Counted from the first letter of the stretch, positions 8,498 through 17,294 are shown. The stretch is DNA of 64,000 bases from an uncultured Oscillospiraceae bacterium (GCA_934232845.1 CAKQGD010000001.1:18727-82726), one strand, 5' to 3'. Made by a program: numbers and translations. Notes: a model not told the origin generated them from the letters alone.

Positions 8498-9169
8498 ATG
8501 CATCGGCACAGCGGACAGATGTCCGACTCTTTTTTAACCGGCGCGCTGCTGGCAGTCAGCGGCGGCTTTCTCGATGCCTATACGTATCTGGTACGCGGCG
8601 GCGTGTTTGCCAACGCCGTTACGGGCAATATGGTGCTGTTCGGCCTTTCTGCGGCGCACTGTGAATGGAGCGCGGCGGCGCGCTACCTCGCGCCTATCAT
8701 TGCCTACGGCGCGGGCGTTTGTTTGACGGAGGTGGTGCGGCGCAGGCTCGCACACGCGAAATATCATTGGCGGCAGTATATTCTGGGGGCGGAGATGCTC
8801 ATCGTGGGTGCCGCGGCCTTTCTTCCCGCGGGACGCTGGAATGTTGTCGTGAATACTGCCGTGGCGTTTGTCTGCGCCATGCAGGTCGAGGCGTTCCGCA
8901 AGCTGGACGGAGAGCTGGCCTACGCGACCACCATGTGCACCGGAAATCTGCGCAGCGGTTCGGAGCTCTTATTTCACGCGATCGATGACCACGATAAAGG
9001 TGCGCTGGAAAAAAGTCTGCGCTATTTTGCGATTGTCGCGATCTTTATTGCAGGAGCGGCAATCTGTTTTCCCATGACAAAGCTTCTGGGAGAAAAATCC
9101 GTTCTTCTGTCAGAACTGCCGTGGCTGGCTGTGATGCTTTTGATGTCCAAAAAACCCGTAAAGATGTGA
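8498..9169 (+). CDS. YoaK-type DUF1275 membrane protein
   Basis: The 223-residue protein matches the YoaK/DUF1275 family of small integral membrane proteins of unknown function. Hallmarks are an N-terminal SFLTGALLAVSGGFLDAYTYL helix, GGVFANAVTGNMVLFG, and a middle TTMCTGNLRSG. About six hydrophobic segments are present. The ATG at 8498 is preferred to upstream in-frame starts because AAAGGGG lies about 10 nt upstream and the family consensus starts there. It stands alone between a repeat-rich gap and the convergent guaB. Confidence 0.85.
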   Translation: MHRHSGQMSDSFLTGALLAVSGGFLDAYTYLVRGGVFANAVTGNMVLFGLSAAHCEWSAAARYLAPIIAYGAGVCLTEVVRRRLAHAKYHWRQYILGAEMLIVGAAAFLPAGRWNVVVNTAVAFVCAMQVEAFRKLDGELAYATTMCTGNLRSGSELLFHAIDDHDKGALEKSLRYFAIVAIFIAGAAICFPMTKLLGEKSVLLSELPWLAVMLLMSKKPVKM

Positions 9170-9410
9170 GTTAAAAATAATCCTGTTTAGAGATGCCGAA
9201 CAGTCTTCACGGCGTCATGGGTGCTGCAGTTTCTAAAACTGACATGGTGTGCCTGTTCCGATTGCAAAAGCGCCTCTTGACCGTTCACACCGCGAATAAA
9301 TGAAGGACTGGCAAACCAAAGTCACGCGTACAACGCGCGACATGTACCGATTTATCTCAAAAAACAGTTACCCGAATAGCCGATATTTTTCTCCAAAGCC
9401 GCAAAATAAA

Positions 9411-9456
9411 AAGTCCGTCTGTTCTTTCCGAATCGAAAAAACAGACGGACTTTTTT
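9411..9456 (-). terminator. Terminator of guaB (bidirectional)
   Basis: AAGTCCGTCTGTT pairs with AACAGACGGACTT, and T runs occur on both strands. It serves guaB on the minus strand and could also stop transcription arriving from the YoaK-type gene. Confidence 0.9.
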
Positions 9457-9464
9457 CTTTTGGT

Positions 9465-10940
9465 TTAAATGCCGCAGGAATAGTTAGGAGCTTCCTTGGT
9501 GATATAGATGTCGTGCGGATGGCTTTCTTTCAAACCCGCGCCGGTAATACGTACGAAGCGGGCACGCTCGTGCAGGTCGGCGATGGTCTTGCAGCCGGTG
9601 TAGCCCATGCCGGAACGAATGCCGCCCAGAAGCTGAAATACCGTGTCGGACAACGGCCCCTTGAACGGGACGCGTCCCTCGACGCCCTCGGGAACGAGCT
9701 TTTTGGCGTCTTCTTGGAAATAGCGGTCCTTCGAACCTTTTTCCATCGCGGCGAGAGAACCCATGCCGCGGTAGACCTTGAAGCTGCGGCCCTGATAGAT
9801 TTCCGTTTCGCCGGGGGACTCGGTGCAGCCTGCGAGCAGCGAACCGAGCATGACGACCGACGCGCCCGCAGCCAAGGCCTTGACGATGTCGCCGGAATAT
9901 TTGATGCCGCCGTCGGCAATCACGGGAATGTTGCGCTTTGCGGCGGCGCAGCAGGCGTTGTAGACGGCGCTGACCTGTGGCACACCAATGCCCGCGACGA
10001 CGCGCGTTGTGCAGATCGAGCCCGGTCCGATGCCGACTTTGACACAGTCGGCGCCCGCGTCGATGAGCGCGTCGGCACCCTCGGCGGTCGCGATGTTGCC
10101 CGCGATGACTGGGGTGTGCGGAAAAGCGTCTTTAAAACGGCGTACCGCATCGATAATGTTTTTGCTGTGGCCGTGGGCCGAGTCGAGCACCAGAGCATCC
10201 GCCTGAGCGGCGATCAGCGCCTCGGCGCGCTCCAGCATATTGTTGGTAACGCCGATAGCGGCGGCACAGAGCAGACGGCCCTTGTGATCGCGCGCGGAAT
10301 TCGGATAACGGACGGCCTTTTCGATGTCCTTGACCGTAATCAGGCCGCAGAGCGTGCCGCTTTCATCGACGATGGGTAGCTTTTCGACCTTATGTGCGCA
10401 GAGGATGCGCTGCGCCTCTGAAAGAGTGGTGCCCACGGGCGCGGTGATGAGGTTTTCTTTGGTCATGACGTCGCGGATCGGCACGTCGAAGCTGGTCAGA
10501 AAACGCAGGTCACGGTTGGTCAGAATACCGACAAGCTTGCGGTTTTTGTCGCAGATCGGCACACCCGAAATTTTAAAGCGGCCCATCAGTGCGTCGGCTT
10601 CTGAAACACGGTTGTCGGGAGAAAGGTAGAACGGATCGGTGATGACGCCGTTCTCCGAACGCTTGACCTTGTCCACCTCGGAAACCTGTTCTTCGACGGA
10701 CATATTCTTATGAATCACACCGATGCCGCCTTCACGCGCAATGGCAATGGCCATGGGAGAGGTGGTCACGGTATCCATAGCGGCCGTGATCAGCGGTGCG
10801 TTGAGGATAATGTCTCCCGCAAGGCGGGTGTGCAGGTCAATGTCGCGCGGAATGACGTCGGAATAGGCGGGGATGAGCAGCACGTCGTCAAAGGTAAGTC
10901 CCTCGGCGGAAAATTTTTGGGACGGATCGGTATTGAGCAT
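9465..10940 (-). CDS. guaB: Inosine-5'-monophosphate dehydrogenase
   Basis: The 491-residue enzyme oxidises IMP to XMP, the committed step of GMP synthesis. It starts with the typical LTFDDVLLIPAYSDV. Two CBS domains follow near residues 95-205, then the barrel with the catalytic loop GIGPGSICTTRVVAGIG, whose cysteine is near residue 309. The mobile-flap region and YRGMGSLAAM are present. The ATG at 10940 has AAAGGAGG 7 nt upstream, and longer upstream frames lack such a site. The next gene upstream on the same strand ends 131 nt away. Confidence 0.97.
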   Translation of the reverse strand: MLNTDPSQKFSAEGLTFDDVLLIPAYSDVIPRDIDLHTRLAGDIILNAPLITAAMDTVTTSPMAIAIAREGGIGVIHKNMSVEEQVSEVDKVKRSENGVITDPFYLSPDNRVSEADALMGRFKISGVPICDKNRKLVGILTNRDLRFLTSFDVPIRDVMTKENLITAPVGTTLSEAQRILCAHKVEKLPIVDESGTLCGLITVKDIEKAVRYPNSARDHKGRLLCAAAIGVTNNMLERAEALIAAQADALVLDSAHGHSKNIIDAVRRFKDAFPHTPVIAGNIATAEGADALIDAGADCVKVGIGPGSICTTRVVAGIGVPQVSAVYNACCAAAKRNIPVIADGGIKYSGDIVKALAAGASVVMLGSLLAGCTESPGETEIYQGRSFKVYRGMGSLAAMEKGSKDRYFQEDAKKLVPEGVEGRVPFKGPLSDTVFQLLGGIRSGMGYTGCKTIADLHERARFVRITGAGLKESHPHDIYITKEAPNYSCGI

Positions 10941-11071
10941 GGCATGTCCTCCTTTACACAGGTTGTTTTTTGACAGATATGAAAGCCGGCCGAACGCAGC
11001 GCCCGAAACAAAAGAGAAAGGCGCGGCCGGTTGTCTCGTTCTGCAAATCGTATCATCGTTTTGGGATAAAA

Positions 11072-11803
11072 TCAAGTCCTAAACGGGGAAAAAGCGGCGG
11101 TAAAGCAGACGCTGCCGCCGATCGTTCCCGAAGCGGCATGAACACCGCCGGGCAGTACGGCGCGGGAAAGCGCAATCGCCTCTCCCTCGCGGGCCTGCCG
11201 CTGATAGCGCAGGCAGAATTCTTCGATGGGAAAGGACGGCTTGTCGGAAAAGCAGTCCGTCATCAGCTTGGCGTAGACGGTGTTGTTCATATGGCGGTTT
11301 TCGTCGGTGTCGGCGCGCGTTACAAGGTGCTCGCCGCAGGGGCTGTCCGCCGCGGGAAGATTGAGCCGGGACGGATCACAGAACGGTTTCCATTCTCCGG
11401 GAACATCGAGCACGCCCGGGTAGGCGGTCGCACGCTGCGGCCGGCCCGAGGCGGCGTCGATCAGCGACCAATCCGTCTGTGCTTCGATCAGCAGGGTTCC
11501 GTCCGGCGCGGTAAAGAGCGTCTGCCTGAAAAAATGTGCGCCGCGCGTTCCCATGGGGTCGGTATGCACGGTGACGGTTTCGCCGGGAAAAACCGGCCGA
11601 AAAAACCGTACCGCATGTGCCGCGACGACGAACACAAGGCCGTACCGGTCGTACAGTTCGTCGTGGCCAAGGCCGGACGTCTCCGTGCCCGCGGTGGCGG
11701 CGTCCTGAAGAAAGCGAAGCGCCGCCGAGGGCGTCAGCCCCGACAGCGGGTCGCAGTCGCAGGGCGCGGTCACGACGGTGTTTTCAAAAGATCCGCGTCC
11801 CAT
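11072..11803 (-). CDS. Acyl-ACP thioesterase (FatA/FatB family)
   Basis: The protein (243 residues from this start) looks like a bacterial acyl-ACP thioesterase with two hot-dog domains. Such enzymes release free fatty acids from acyl carrier protein. Supporting segments are LRFLQDAATAGTETSGLG and RFFRPVFPGETVTVHT in the first half, and TRADTDENRHMNNTVYAKLM in the second, which holds the N-x-H-x-NN-x-Y pattern of the active site. The start is uncertain: ATG at 11803 follows the serS stop by 5 nt, while GTG at 11812 and ATG at 11833 would overlap serS. It is likely translated with serS. Confidence 0.8.
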   Translation of the reverse strand: MGRGSFENTVVTAPCDCDPLSGLTPSAALRFLQDAATAGTETSGLGHDELYDRYGLVFVVAAHAVRFFRPVFPGETVTVHTDPMGTRGAHFFRQTLFTAPDGTLLIEAQTDWSLIDAASGRPQRATAYPGVLDVPGEWKPFCDPSRLNLPAADSPCGEHLVTRADTDENRHMNNTVYAKLMTDCFSDKPSFPIEEFCLRYQRQAREGEAIALSRAVLPGGVHAASGTIGGSVCFTAAFSPFRT

Positions 11804-11808
11804 GGCGT

Positions 11809-13086
11809 TCACTTTTTGACGATGCGGTCGCATCCCATCATGGCGCGAAGCGCCTCGGGGACGGTAACGGAACCGTCGCCGTTCTGATAGTTTTCGAGGA
11901 TGGCGGCAACGGTGCGGCCTACCGCGACGCCGGAGCCGTTGAGCGTGTGCACGAGCTGTGCCTTGTCCTTGGGCGTGCGCTTGAAGCGGGCCTGCAGGCG
12001 GCGGGCCTGGAAGTCCTCGAAATTCGAGCAGGAGGAAATCTCAACATAGCGGCCGTACGAGGGCATCCAGACCTCAAGATCATACGTCTTGGCAGAAGAG
12101 AAGCCCAGATCGCCGGTCGAAAGCGCGACTACGCGGTAGGGCAGGCCAAGGCCCTGCAGAACGAGCTCCGCCTCGTGGGTAAGGCTTTCGAGCTCTTCAT
12201 AGCTCTTTTCGGGGTCCGCGAACTTGACAAGCTCGACCTTGTTGAACTGATGCTGGCGGATCAGGCCGCGCGTGTCGCGCCCGGCGGAGCCCGCCTCGGC
12301 GCGGAAGCAGCCCGAGTACGCGCAGTAGCGGATGGGCAGATCCTTGCCGTCCAAAATCTCGTCGCGGTGGAAGTTGGTGACGGGCACCTCGGCCGTCGGG
12401 ATCAGATAGTAATCGAGTCCCTCAAGCTTGAACATATCCTCGGCGAATTTGGGCAGCTGGCCCGTACCGGTCATCGAGGCCGCGTTCGCGATAAAGGGAG
12501 GAAGAATCTCGGTATAGCCGTTTTCGGTGTGGGTATTGAGGAAGTAGTTGATCACGCTGCGCTCAAGGCGGGCGCCGAGATCCTTGTAGAAGTGAAAGCG
12601 CTTGCCGGTTACCTTGGCGGCGCGCTCGGGATCGAGAATACCCAGATCGGCGCCGATGTCCCAATGCGCCTTGGGCTCAAAGGGAAACTGCGTCGGCTCG
12701 CCCCAACGGCGGATCTCGACGTTTTCGCTGTCGTCTTTGCCTACGGGAACGCTCTCGTGCGGAATATTCGGAATGGTCAGCGCAAGCTCGCGCTGCTTGG
12801 CGTCGAGCGCGGAAACCTTGGCGTCGAGCGCGCCGACCTTTTCCGCGATTTCCTTCATCTCGGCCATAACGGCAGAAACGTCTCCGCCGTTCTTTTTGAG
12901 AACGGGAATCTGCTTGCTGGCCTTGTTCTGCTCTGCCTTGAGCGCCTCGACCTCGGTTTTGATGGCGCGGTTTTCCGCGTCGATCTTCAGAATCTCGTCC
13001 ACCGTGGCGTCCATGTCCTTGTTGCGGCTTCTGCACGCGGCCTTGACGCGGTCGGGGTCCTGACGGATAACTTTCATATCGAGCAT
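11809..13086 (-). CDS. serS: Seryl-tRNA synthetase
   Basis: The 425-residue class II synthetase charges tRNA-Ser. The N-terminal 100 residues form the long antiparallel coiled coil, rich in Lys, Glu and Ala (for example EVEALKAEQNKASKQI). Motif 2 is visible as FRAEAGSAGRDTRGLIRQHQF, and the motif 3 region as LNGSGVAVGRTVAAILENYQ. EISSCSNFEDFQARR is also typical. The ATG at 13086 has AAGGAGAG about 9 nt upstream. It lies 41 nt after parB, too short for a T-box leader, so it is probably part of the parA-parB unit. Confidence 0.97.
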   Translation of the reverse strand: MLDMKVIRQDPDRVKAACRSRNKDMDATVDEILKIDAENRAIKTEVEALKAEQNKASKQIPVLKKNGGDVSAVMAEMKEIAEKVGALDAKVSALDAKQRELALTIPNIPHESVPVGKDDSENVEIRRWGEPTQFPFEPKAHWDIGADLGILDPERAAKVTGKRFHFYKDLGARLERSVINYFLNTHTENGYTEILPPFIANAASMTGTGQLPKFAEDMFKLEGLDYYLIPTAEVPVTNFHRDEILDGKDLPIRYCAYSGCFRAEAGSAGRDTRGLIRQHQFNKVELVKFADPEKSYEELESLTHEAELVLQGLGLPYRVVALSTGDLGFSSAKTYDLEVWMPSYGRYVEISSCSNFEDFQARRLQARFKRTPKDKAQLVHTLNGSGVAVGRTVAAILENYQNGDGSVTVPEALRAMMGCDRIVKK

Positions 13087-13127
13087 AGTGTTGTTCTCTC
13101 CTTATTTCAAATGGGAATCGTCACAGG

Positions 13128-13976
13128 TTATTGTTTTGTCAGCTTTTCTCCGAGCGAACGCAGCTCATCCTCCGAGTAAAACTCGATGACGAGCTCGCCC
13201 TTGCCGCCGCCTTTATGATGCACCTTGACGCGGCGGGAAAGCGTGTCCCGCAGCGCAAGCTCCATCTCGCGGTACAGCGTCGGTGAGGGCGGAGCCTTCG
13301 GCGCCTCCTTCGGACCAGCGAGGGCTTTTTTGGCAAGCCGTTCGGTCTCGCGGACGGAGAGCCCCTCCGCCGCGGCGCGGCGGGCGAGGGACAAAGAATC
13401 TTCTTTTGAAAGAGGAAGAAGCGCGCGGGCGTGCCCGGAAGAGAGCGTACCGTTCTGCAGAAGCGCGATAATTTCCTCCGGAAGGGAAAGCAGCCGCAGA
13501 GAATTTGCAACGGCGGGGCGGGATTTTCCCACCCGCTTTGCGATCTGCTCCTGCGTCATGGAAAATTGATCCGACAGGGCGTGGTAGCCCAAAGCTTCTT
13601 CTACGGGGTTTAAATCCTCGCGGATCAGGTTTTCCACGAGGGCGACCTCCAGCGTTTGATTGTCGTCAAGCTCGCGCACGACGACGGGCAGCTCCGTCAG
13701 ACCCGCGATGCGCGCGGCGCGCCAACGGCGCTCGCCCGCGATGATCTGATACCGGCCGCTTGGACGCGGACGGACGACGAGCGGCTGCAACACACCGTGT
13801 TCCCGAATGGAATCGGCAAGCTGCGACAGCGCCTCGGGAGAGAATTCCCGGCGGGGCTGGCTGTTATTCGGCTCGATCTCGCCGATGGGCAGCGACGAAA
13901 CGGAAACGTCCTCCGTCGTGTTGTCGAGAAAGAGCACGTCGAGGCCTTTGCCGAGGCCGCGCTTGGGTTTGGGCAT
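13128..13976 (-). CDS. parB: Chromosome partitioning protein ParB
   Basis: The 282-residue protein belongs to the ParB/Spo0J family of CTP-dependent clamps that load at parS and organise the origin region. It shows the N-terminal RGLGKGLDVLF tail, the nucleotide-binding GERRWRAAR, ENLIREDLNPVEEALGY, and the helix-turn-helix TQEQIAKRVGKSRPAVANSLRLL near residues 140-162. The C-terminal dimerisation segment is present. The start at 13976 has AAAGGAG upstream. It lies 21 nt after parA. No parS-like TGTTTCACGTGAAACA site was seen in the window. Confidence 0.95.
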   Translation of the reverse strand: MPKPKRGLGKGLDVLFLDNTTEDVSVSSLPIGEIEPNNSQPRREFSPEALSQLADSIREHGVLQPLVVRPRPSGRYQIIAGERRWRAARIAGLTELPVVVRELDDNQTLEVALVENLIREDLNPVEEALGYHALSDQFSMTQEQIAKRVGKSRPAVANSLRLLSLPEEIIALLQNGTLSSGHARALLPLSKEDSLSLARRAAAEGLSVRETERLAKKALAGPKEAPKAPPSPTLYREMELALRDTLSRRVKVHHKGGGKGELVIEFYSEDELRSLGEKLTKQ

Positions 13977-13997
13977 TTTTTGACCGCTCCTTTCGTG

Positions 13998-14756
13998 TTA
14001 TTTGCGGAGAATTTCGTCCGCCAGTTCCAGATAGGCGGAGGTACCGCGGGAAGCGCGGTCATAGTAGAGCACCGGCATGCCGAAGCCCGGCGCCTCGGAA
14101 AGACGCACGTTGCGCGGGATTACGGTGCAGAATACTTTTCTCGGGAAGAATTTTTTTACTTCGTCAACGACCTGCAGAGTCAGGTTGAGCCGTCCGTCGT
14201 ACATGGTGAGCAGTACGCCCTCGAGATCAATGCGGGAGTTATAAAGGCGCTTGACCTGCCGTACGGTCGCCATCAGCTGAGAAAGCCCCTCAAGTGCGTA
14301 GTATTCGCACTGAATCGGGATCAGAATTGTATCCGCGGCGGCAAGCGCGTTGAGCGTCACAAGCCCCAGAGAGGGGGGGCAGTCGATCAGGATCAGATCG
14401 TAATCGGCTTTGACGGGCAAAATCGCGTCGCGCAGACGGTAGATGCGGTCGTTCATGCCGGCGAGTTCCAGCTCGGCCCCGGCGAGATCGATGCCCGCGG
14501 GCACAAGATCGACGCCGCGAAAGGGCGTCTGGATGCGGCAGTCGGAAAGCTGCGCTCCGCCGATGAGCATGTCGTAAACGGTGGATTTCAACCCTTTTTT
14601 GCTGATGCCGTAGCCGCTGGTGGAGTTGCCCTGCGGATCCGCGTCGAGCAGCAAAACGTGCTTGCCTCGATCGCCGAGCGCCGCGGCGAGATTGACGGCC
14701 GTGGTGGTTTTGCCGACACCGCCTTTTTGATTTGTCACCGCGATGACACGTCCCAT
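13998..14756 (-). CDS. parA: Chromosome partitioning ATPase ParA/Soj
   Basis: This 252-residue ParA-family ATPase binds DNA non-specifically in its ATP form and works with ParB in origin segregation. The deviant Walker A motif NQKGGVGKTTT lies near residues 8-18 and the Walker A-prime motif DADPQGN near 38-44. LIDCPPSLG marks Walker B. The start at 14756 (MGRVIAVTNQKGG) is chosen over an upstream ATG because CGGAGG lies 8-9 nt ahead and the family begins this way. It heads a parA-parB-serS-thioesterase run on this strand. Confidence 0.96.
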   Translation of the reverse strand: MGRVIAVTNQKGGVGKTTTAVNLAAALGDRGKHVLLLDADPQGNSTSGYGISKKGLKSTVYDMLIGGAQLSDCRIQTPFRGVDLVPAGIDLAGAELELAGMNDRIYRLRDAILPVKADYDLILIDCPPSLGLVTLNALAAADTILIPIQCEYYALEGLSQLMATVRQVKRLYNSRIDLEGVLLTMYDGRLNLTLQVVDEVKKFFPRKVFCTVIPRNVRLSEAPGFGMPVLYYDRASRGTSAYLELADEILRK

Positions 14757-14810
14757 GGTGCAGGGCCTCCGTTTCCGCCCGCCGTGCGGGCATTGAGATG
14801 AATACAAATC

Positions 14811-14839
14811 AGTATACCATATTTTCAAAAAGGTTTCCA
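14811..14839 (-). promoter_or_regulatory. Promoter of parA-parB-serS
   Basis: On the minus strand TGGAAA (14834-14839) and TATACT (14811-14816) are separated by 17 nt. It lies back to back with the coaX promoter, so this gap is a divergent promoter region. Confidence 0.6.
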
Positions 14840-14886
14840 GTATTTCCGGCAAAAAACGGCGCGTTTACGCCGAAAATAACTTTTTG

Positions 14887-14915
14887 TTGACTTTGTGCGC
14901 TCCACGCGGTATAGT
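14887..14915 (+). promoter_or_regulatory. Promoter of coaX
   Basis: TTGACT at 14887-14892 and TATAGT at 14910-14915 have a 17-nt spacer. The predicted start is about 27 nt ahead of the coaX ATG. Confidence 0.8.
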
Positions 14916-14948
14916 TGAAAGGAATTTGGATAAAAGGGGAAGAACTCC

Positions 14949-15716
14949 ATGATTCTCGCCATTGACATCGGAAATTCCAACATCTGCGTGGGAGCGTATA
15001 AGGACGGCGAGGCGCTGTTTTCCGCGCGCGTGCGTACGGACGCGCTCAAGACCGAAACGGAATACGCAGTGCTGTTTGACGAGATTTTTGCGATTCACCG
15101 CGTCAGTCCCTCCGCGCTCGAGGGCGCGGCGATTTCGTGCGTGGTGCCTGCGCTGACGTCGATCATCTCCGACGCGGTCAAAATGCTCGCCGATGTGCCT
15201 GTGATGACGGTCGGGCCCGGCATCAAAACGGGACTCGATATCCGCATCGACAATCCGAGCGAGCTGGCGGGCGATCTGGTGTGCACCGCCGTCGGCGCCA
15301 TGGAAAAATATCCTCTGCCGGCGATCATCATCGATTTGGGCACGGCCACCAAGATCACGGTCGTTGATGAGAACCGCCGCTACATCGGCGGCGCAATCGC
15401 CCCCGGCGTGACGGTTTCTCTGAGCGCGCTGACCAAGACCACCGCGATGCTGCCCTCTGTCTCGCTGAACACCAATATTCGCCCGATCTGCGGCGACACG
15501 GCGGGCGCGATGCTGTCCGGCAGTATTCTTGGCACTGCGTCGATGCTCGACGGCATGATTGACCGTTACCTTGAGGCACTCGGAAAAGACGTCAAGACCG
15601 TCGTGGCCTGCGGCGGGCTTGCCAAAGCGGTCGTCCCCCATTGCCGGAGGAAAGTTTTGCTCGATCCCGATCTTCTGCTGGACGGACTGCTCGCCATCTA
15701 CCGAAAAAACCGCTGA
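14949..15716 (+). CDS. coaX: Type III pantothenate kinase
   Basis: The 255-residue enzyme phosphorylates pantothenate, the first step of coenzyme A synthesis. The ATP-binding DIGNSNICVGAY starts at residue 5, and IDLGTATKITVVDENRRYIGGAIAPG lies near residues 128-153. GPGIKTGLDIRIDNPSELAGD is the substrate segment. The length is typical. The ATG at 14949 has AAAAGGGG about 8 nt ahead. The downstream ECF S component suggests a pantothenate uptake and activation pair. Confidence 0.95.
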   Translation: MILAIDIGNSNICVGAYKDGEALFSARVRTDALKTETEYAVLFDEIFAIHRVSPSALEGAAISCVVPALTSIISDAVKMLADVPVMTVGPGIKTGLDIRIDNPSELAGDLVCTAVGAMEKYPLPAIIIDLGTATKITVVDENRRYIGGAIAPGVTVSLSALTKTTAMLPSVSLNTNIRPICGDTAGAMLSGSILGTASMLDGMIDRYLEALGKDVKTVVACGGLAKAVVPHCRRKVLLDPDLLLDGLLAIYRKNR

Positions 15717-15815
15717 CACACGGTCGTCCGGGCGCGTTTTTTGCGGGCCCTTTGCGATAAATAATTTGCGCTGCCTCCGTTCTGAGAGCGGAGCGGCAGC
15801 AGGGAGTGTAAAAGA

Positions 15816-16400
15816 ATGAAAAGAACCGACACAACGCGTATGGTCGCGCTGGCGATTCTCGTCGCCGTTGTCGTCATCCTTCAGCTTCTCGGCAGCTTTA
15901 TTCATTTCGGGCCTGTTTCGGTTTCGCTGGTGCTGATTCCCATTGTCGTGGGCGCGGCGCTGTTCGGGCCGGGCGCGGGTGCGCTGCTGGGCTTTGCCTT
16001 TTCGGCTGTCGTGTTTATCGCAGCCGTCACGGGCGCGGACGCGGGTGCGTTTATGCTCTGGCAGGCGAATCCTTTTATGACGGCGCTGGTCATCTTTGCC
16101 AAGGGCACCGGCGCGGGCTGGGTATCCGGCCTTGTGTACCGCTCGCTTTGTGAGAAAAATGCCCTGACGGCGGCCGTTGCGGCGGCCGTGGTCTGTCCGG
16201 TATTCAACACGGGTGTGTTCCTGCTCGGTATGTTTACCGTGTTTTCCGAGGCGCTGCGTCTTTGGGCGGGCGGCACGGATGTTGTGACATACGCGCTCGT
16301 CGGTTTGGCCGGCGTCAACTTTATTGCAGAATTGTTTTTGAACATCGTGCTGTCGCCGGTGATCGTGCGCATTGTAAAAGCGGTGGGCAAAGATCGCTGA
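15816..16400 (+). CDS. ECF transporter substrate-binding (S) component, probably for pantothenate
   Basis: The 194-residue hydrophobic protein has about six membrane segments. The N-terminal VALAILVAVVVILQLLG and the GPVSVSLVLIPIVVGAALFGPGAGALLGF segment are typical of ECF S components. These bind a vitamin and use a shared energising module (EcfA, EcfA', EcfT), which is not in this window. Its place 99 nt after coaX, with no terminator between, makes pantothenate the best guess, as in other Firmicutes with PanT near coaX. The substrate is inferred from context only. A GC-rich stem (GCTGCC...GGCAGC, about 15770-15801) lies just before its ribosome site. Confidence 0.8.
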   Translation: MKRTDTTRMVALAILVAVVVILQLLGSFIHFGPVSVSLVLIPIVVGAALFGPGAGALLGFAFSAVVFIAAVTGADAGAFMLWQANPFMTALVIFAKGTGAGWVSGLVYRSLCEKNALTAAVAAAVVCPVFNTGVFLLGMFTVFSEALRLWAGGTDVVTYALVGLAGVNFIAELFLNIVLSPVIVRIVKAVGKDR

Positions 16401-16463
16401 GAGGTAAAAATTCCGTTTTCTCTGCATGATCTGCCGAAAAGGCGCTTATCGGCGCATAAAAAC

Positions 16464-16505
16464 AAAAGCCCGGGAAAACGGCTGCGGCCGTTTTCCCGGG
16501 CTTTT
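16464..16505. terminator. Bidirectional terminator between the ECF gene and the XRE gene
   Basis: AAAAGCCCGGGAAAACGG pairs with CCGTTTTCCCGGGCTTTT around a tiny loop. Short A and T runs on both sides allow use by both convergent units. The 190 nt that follow hold nothing recognisable. Confidence 0.85.
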
Positions 16506-16694
16506 CAGCGAAATGATGCTCTGATGCCGCCGAAAAAAGATGAACTTTCAAAACATGCCTGCGGGATGTGAAAGAGATGCGGAAACGGCGATGGCGAGAG
16601 CGGCATATTCTGCCTGCGTATTTCCGATTTGCCAAACCGGGAAGTTTTGCCCTTAGCGGGGAACGCAAAAGCGGATCTGACATCCTTTTGAAGA

Positions 16695-17051
16695 TCATTT
16701 TACCTTTTTCAAAAGCTCGTCTGCAGATACGCTGAACAGCTTTGCAAGGGCGAGCAGGTTGGAGGTGCTCGGCTCTGATGCGCCGCTTTCCCATTTGGAC
16801 ACGGCCTGTCGGCTTACGCCGAGGCTCTGTGCGACAAATTCCTGCGTCATTTGACTGCGCGTGCGAAATTCCCGAATGGTTTCACCGAGAGATTTTCTGA
16901 CAGCCGCGCCCCTGTCGCTTTTTTCGGATTTTAAATATTTTCTCAGTCCTCGAATCAGCAGCACCGCCAGATAGACGGCGGCGGCGAAGGATGCAATGCG
17001 CGCAAGCCAGATGATTCCGATCAGAAAAAATGGAAAGATCATTTGGTTCAT
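16695..17051 (-). CDS. Membrane-tethered XRE-family regulator
   Basis: The 118-residue protein has an unusual order. A hydrophobic N-terminal segment (about residues 4-32, PFFLIGIIWLARIASFAAAV onwards) is followed by a basic linker and then a complete XRE helix-turn-helix at about 56-110 (MTQEFVAQSLGVSRQAVSKWESG). Most XRE regulators carry the helix-turn-helix at the N-terminus. The ATG at 17051 has AAAGGGAG about 9 nt upstream, so the membrane segment belongs to the protein and is not an artefact of a long frame. It is probably a local DNA-binding protein held at the membrane. Its targets are unknown. Confidence 0.8.
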   Translation of the reverse strand: MNQMIFPFFLIGIIWLARIASFAAAVYLAVLLIRGLRKYLKSEKSDRGAAVRKSLGETIREFRTRSQMTQEFVAQSLGVSRQAVSKWESGASEPSTSNLLALAKLFSVSADELLKKVK

Positions 17052-17227
17052 TTTGTGGGCTCCCTTTATTTTTTTGTTTATAATAGCAGATTCGGTCGGT
17101 TGATTCCACCGCATATTGCGCAACTTTCGATTGCGGCCTCTGAAATTTAAAACGAGGATAGTTTTAAAAGGGAGAAGCAAAAAGCGCAAAAGCATTTTTT
17201 ACACGGTGCGGCTTCTTTTTTGCATAG

Positions 17228-17256
17228 TTGACAAAATTCGCAAAATCGCGTACAGT
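17228..17256 (+). promoter_or_regulatory. Promoter of the TauE-type operon
   Basis: TTGACA at 17228-17233 and TACAGT at 17251-17256 are 17 nt apart, a near-consensus promoter. It supports the TTG start at 17295 rather than the TTG at 17256, which lies inside the -10 element. Confidence 0.8.
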
Positions 17257-17294
17257 TGACCCGTTGGGAATCGTTGAAAAGGGAGGCCCCTCAC

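Noticed and set aside
9300..10379. Plus-strand frame opposite guaB
   Set aside because: guaB is certain on the other strand, and this frame has no ribosome site or family match.
13087..13127. T-box leader for serS
   Set aside because: Only 41 nt separate parB and serS, far too short for a T-box, and no specifier or T-box sequence is present.
13128..14948. parS site near parAB
   Set aside because: No TGTTTCACGTGAAACA-like 16-mer was found around parAB or elsewhere in the window by eye.
14865..16427. Long minus-strand frame opposite coaX and the ECF gene
   Set aside because: It covers two well-supported genes in antisense and is rich in Arg and His, typical of shadow frames.
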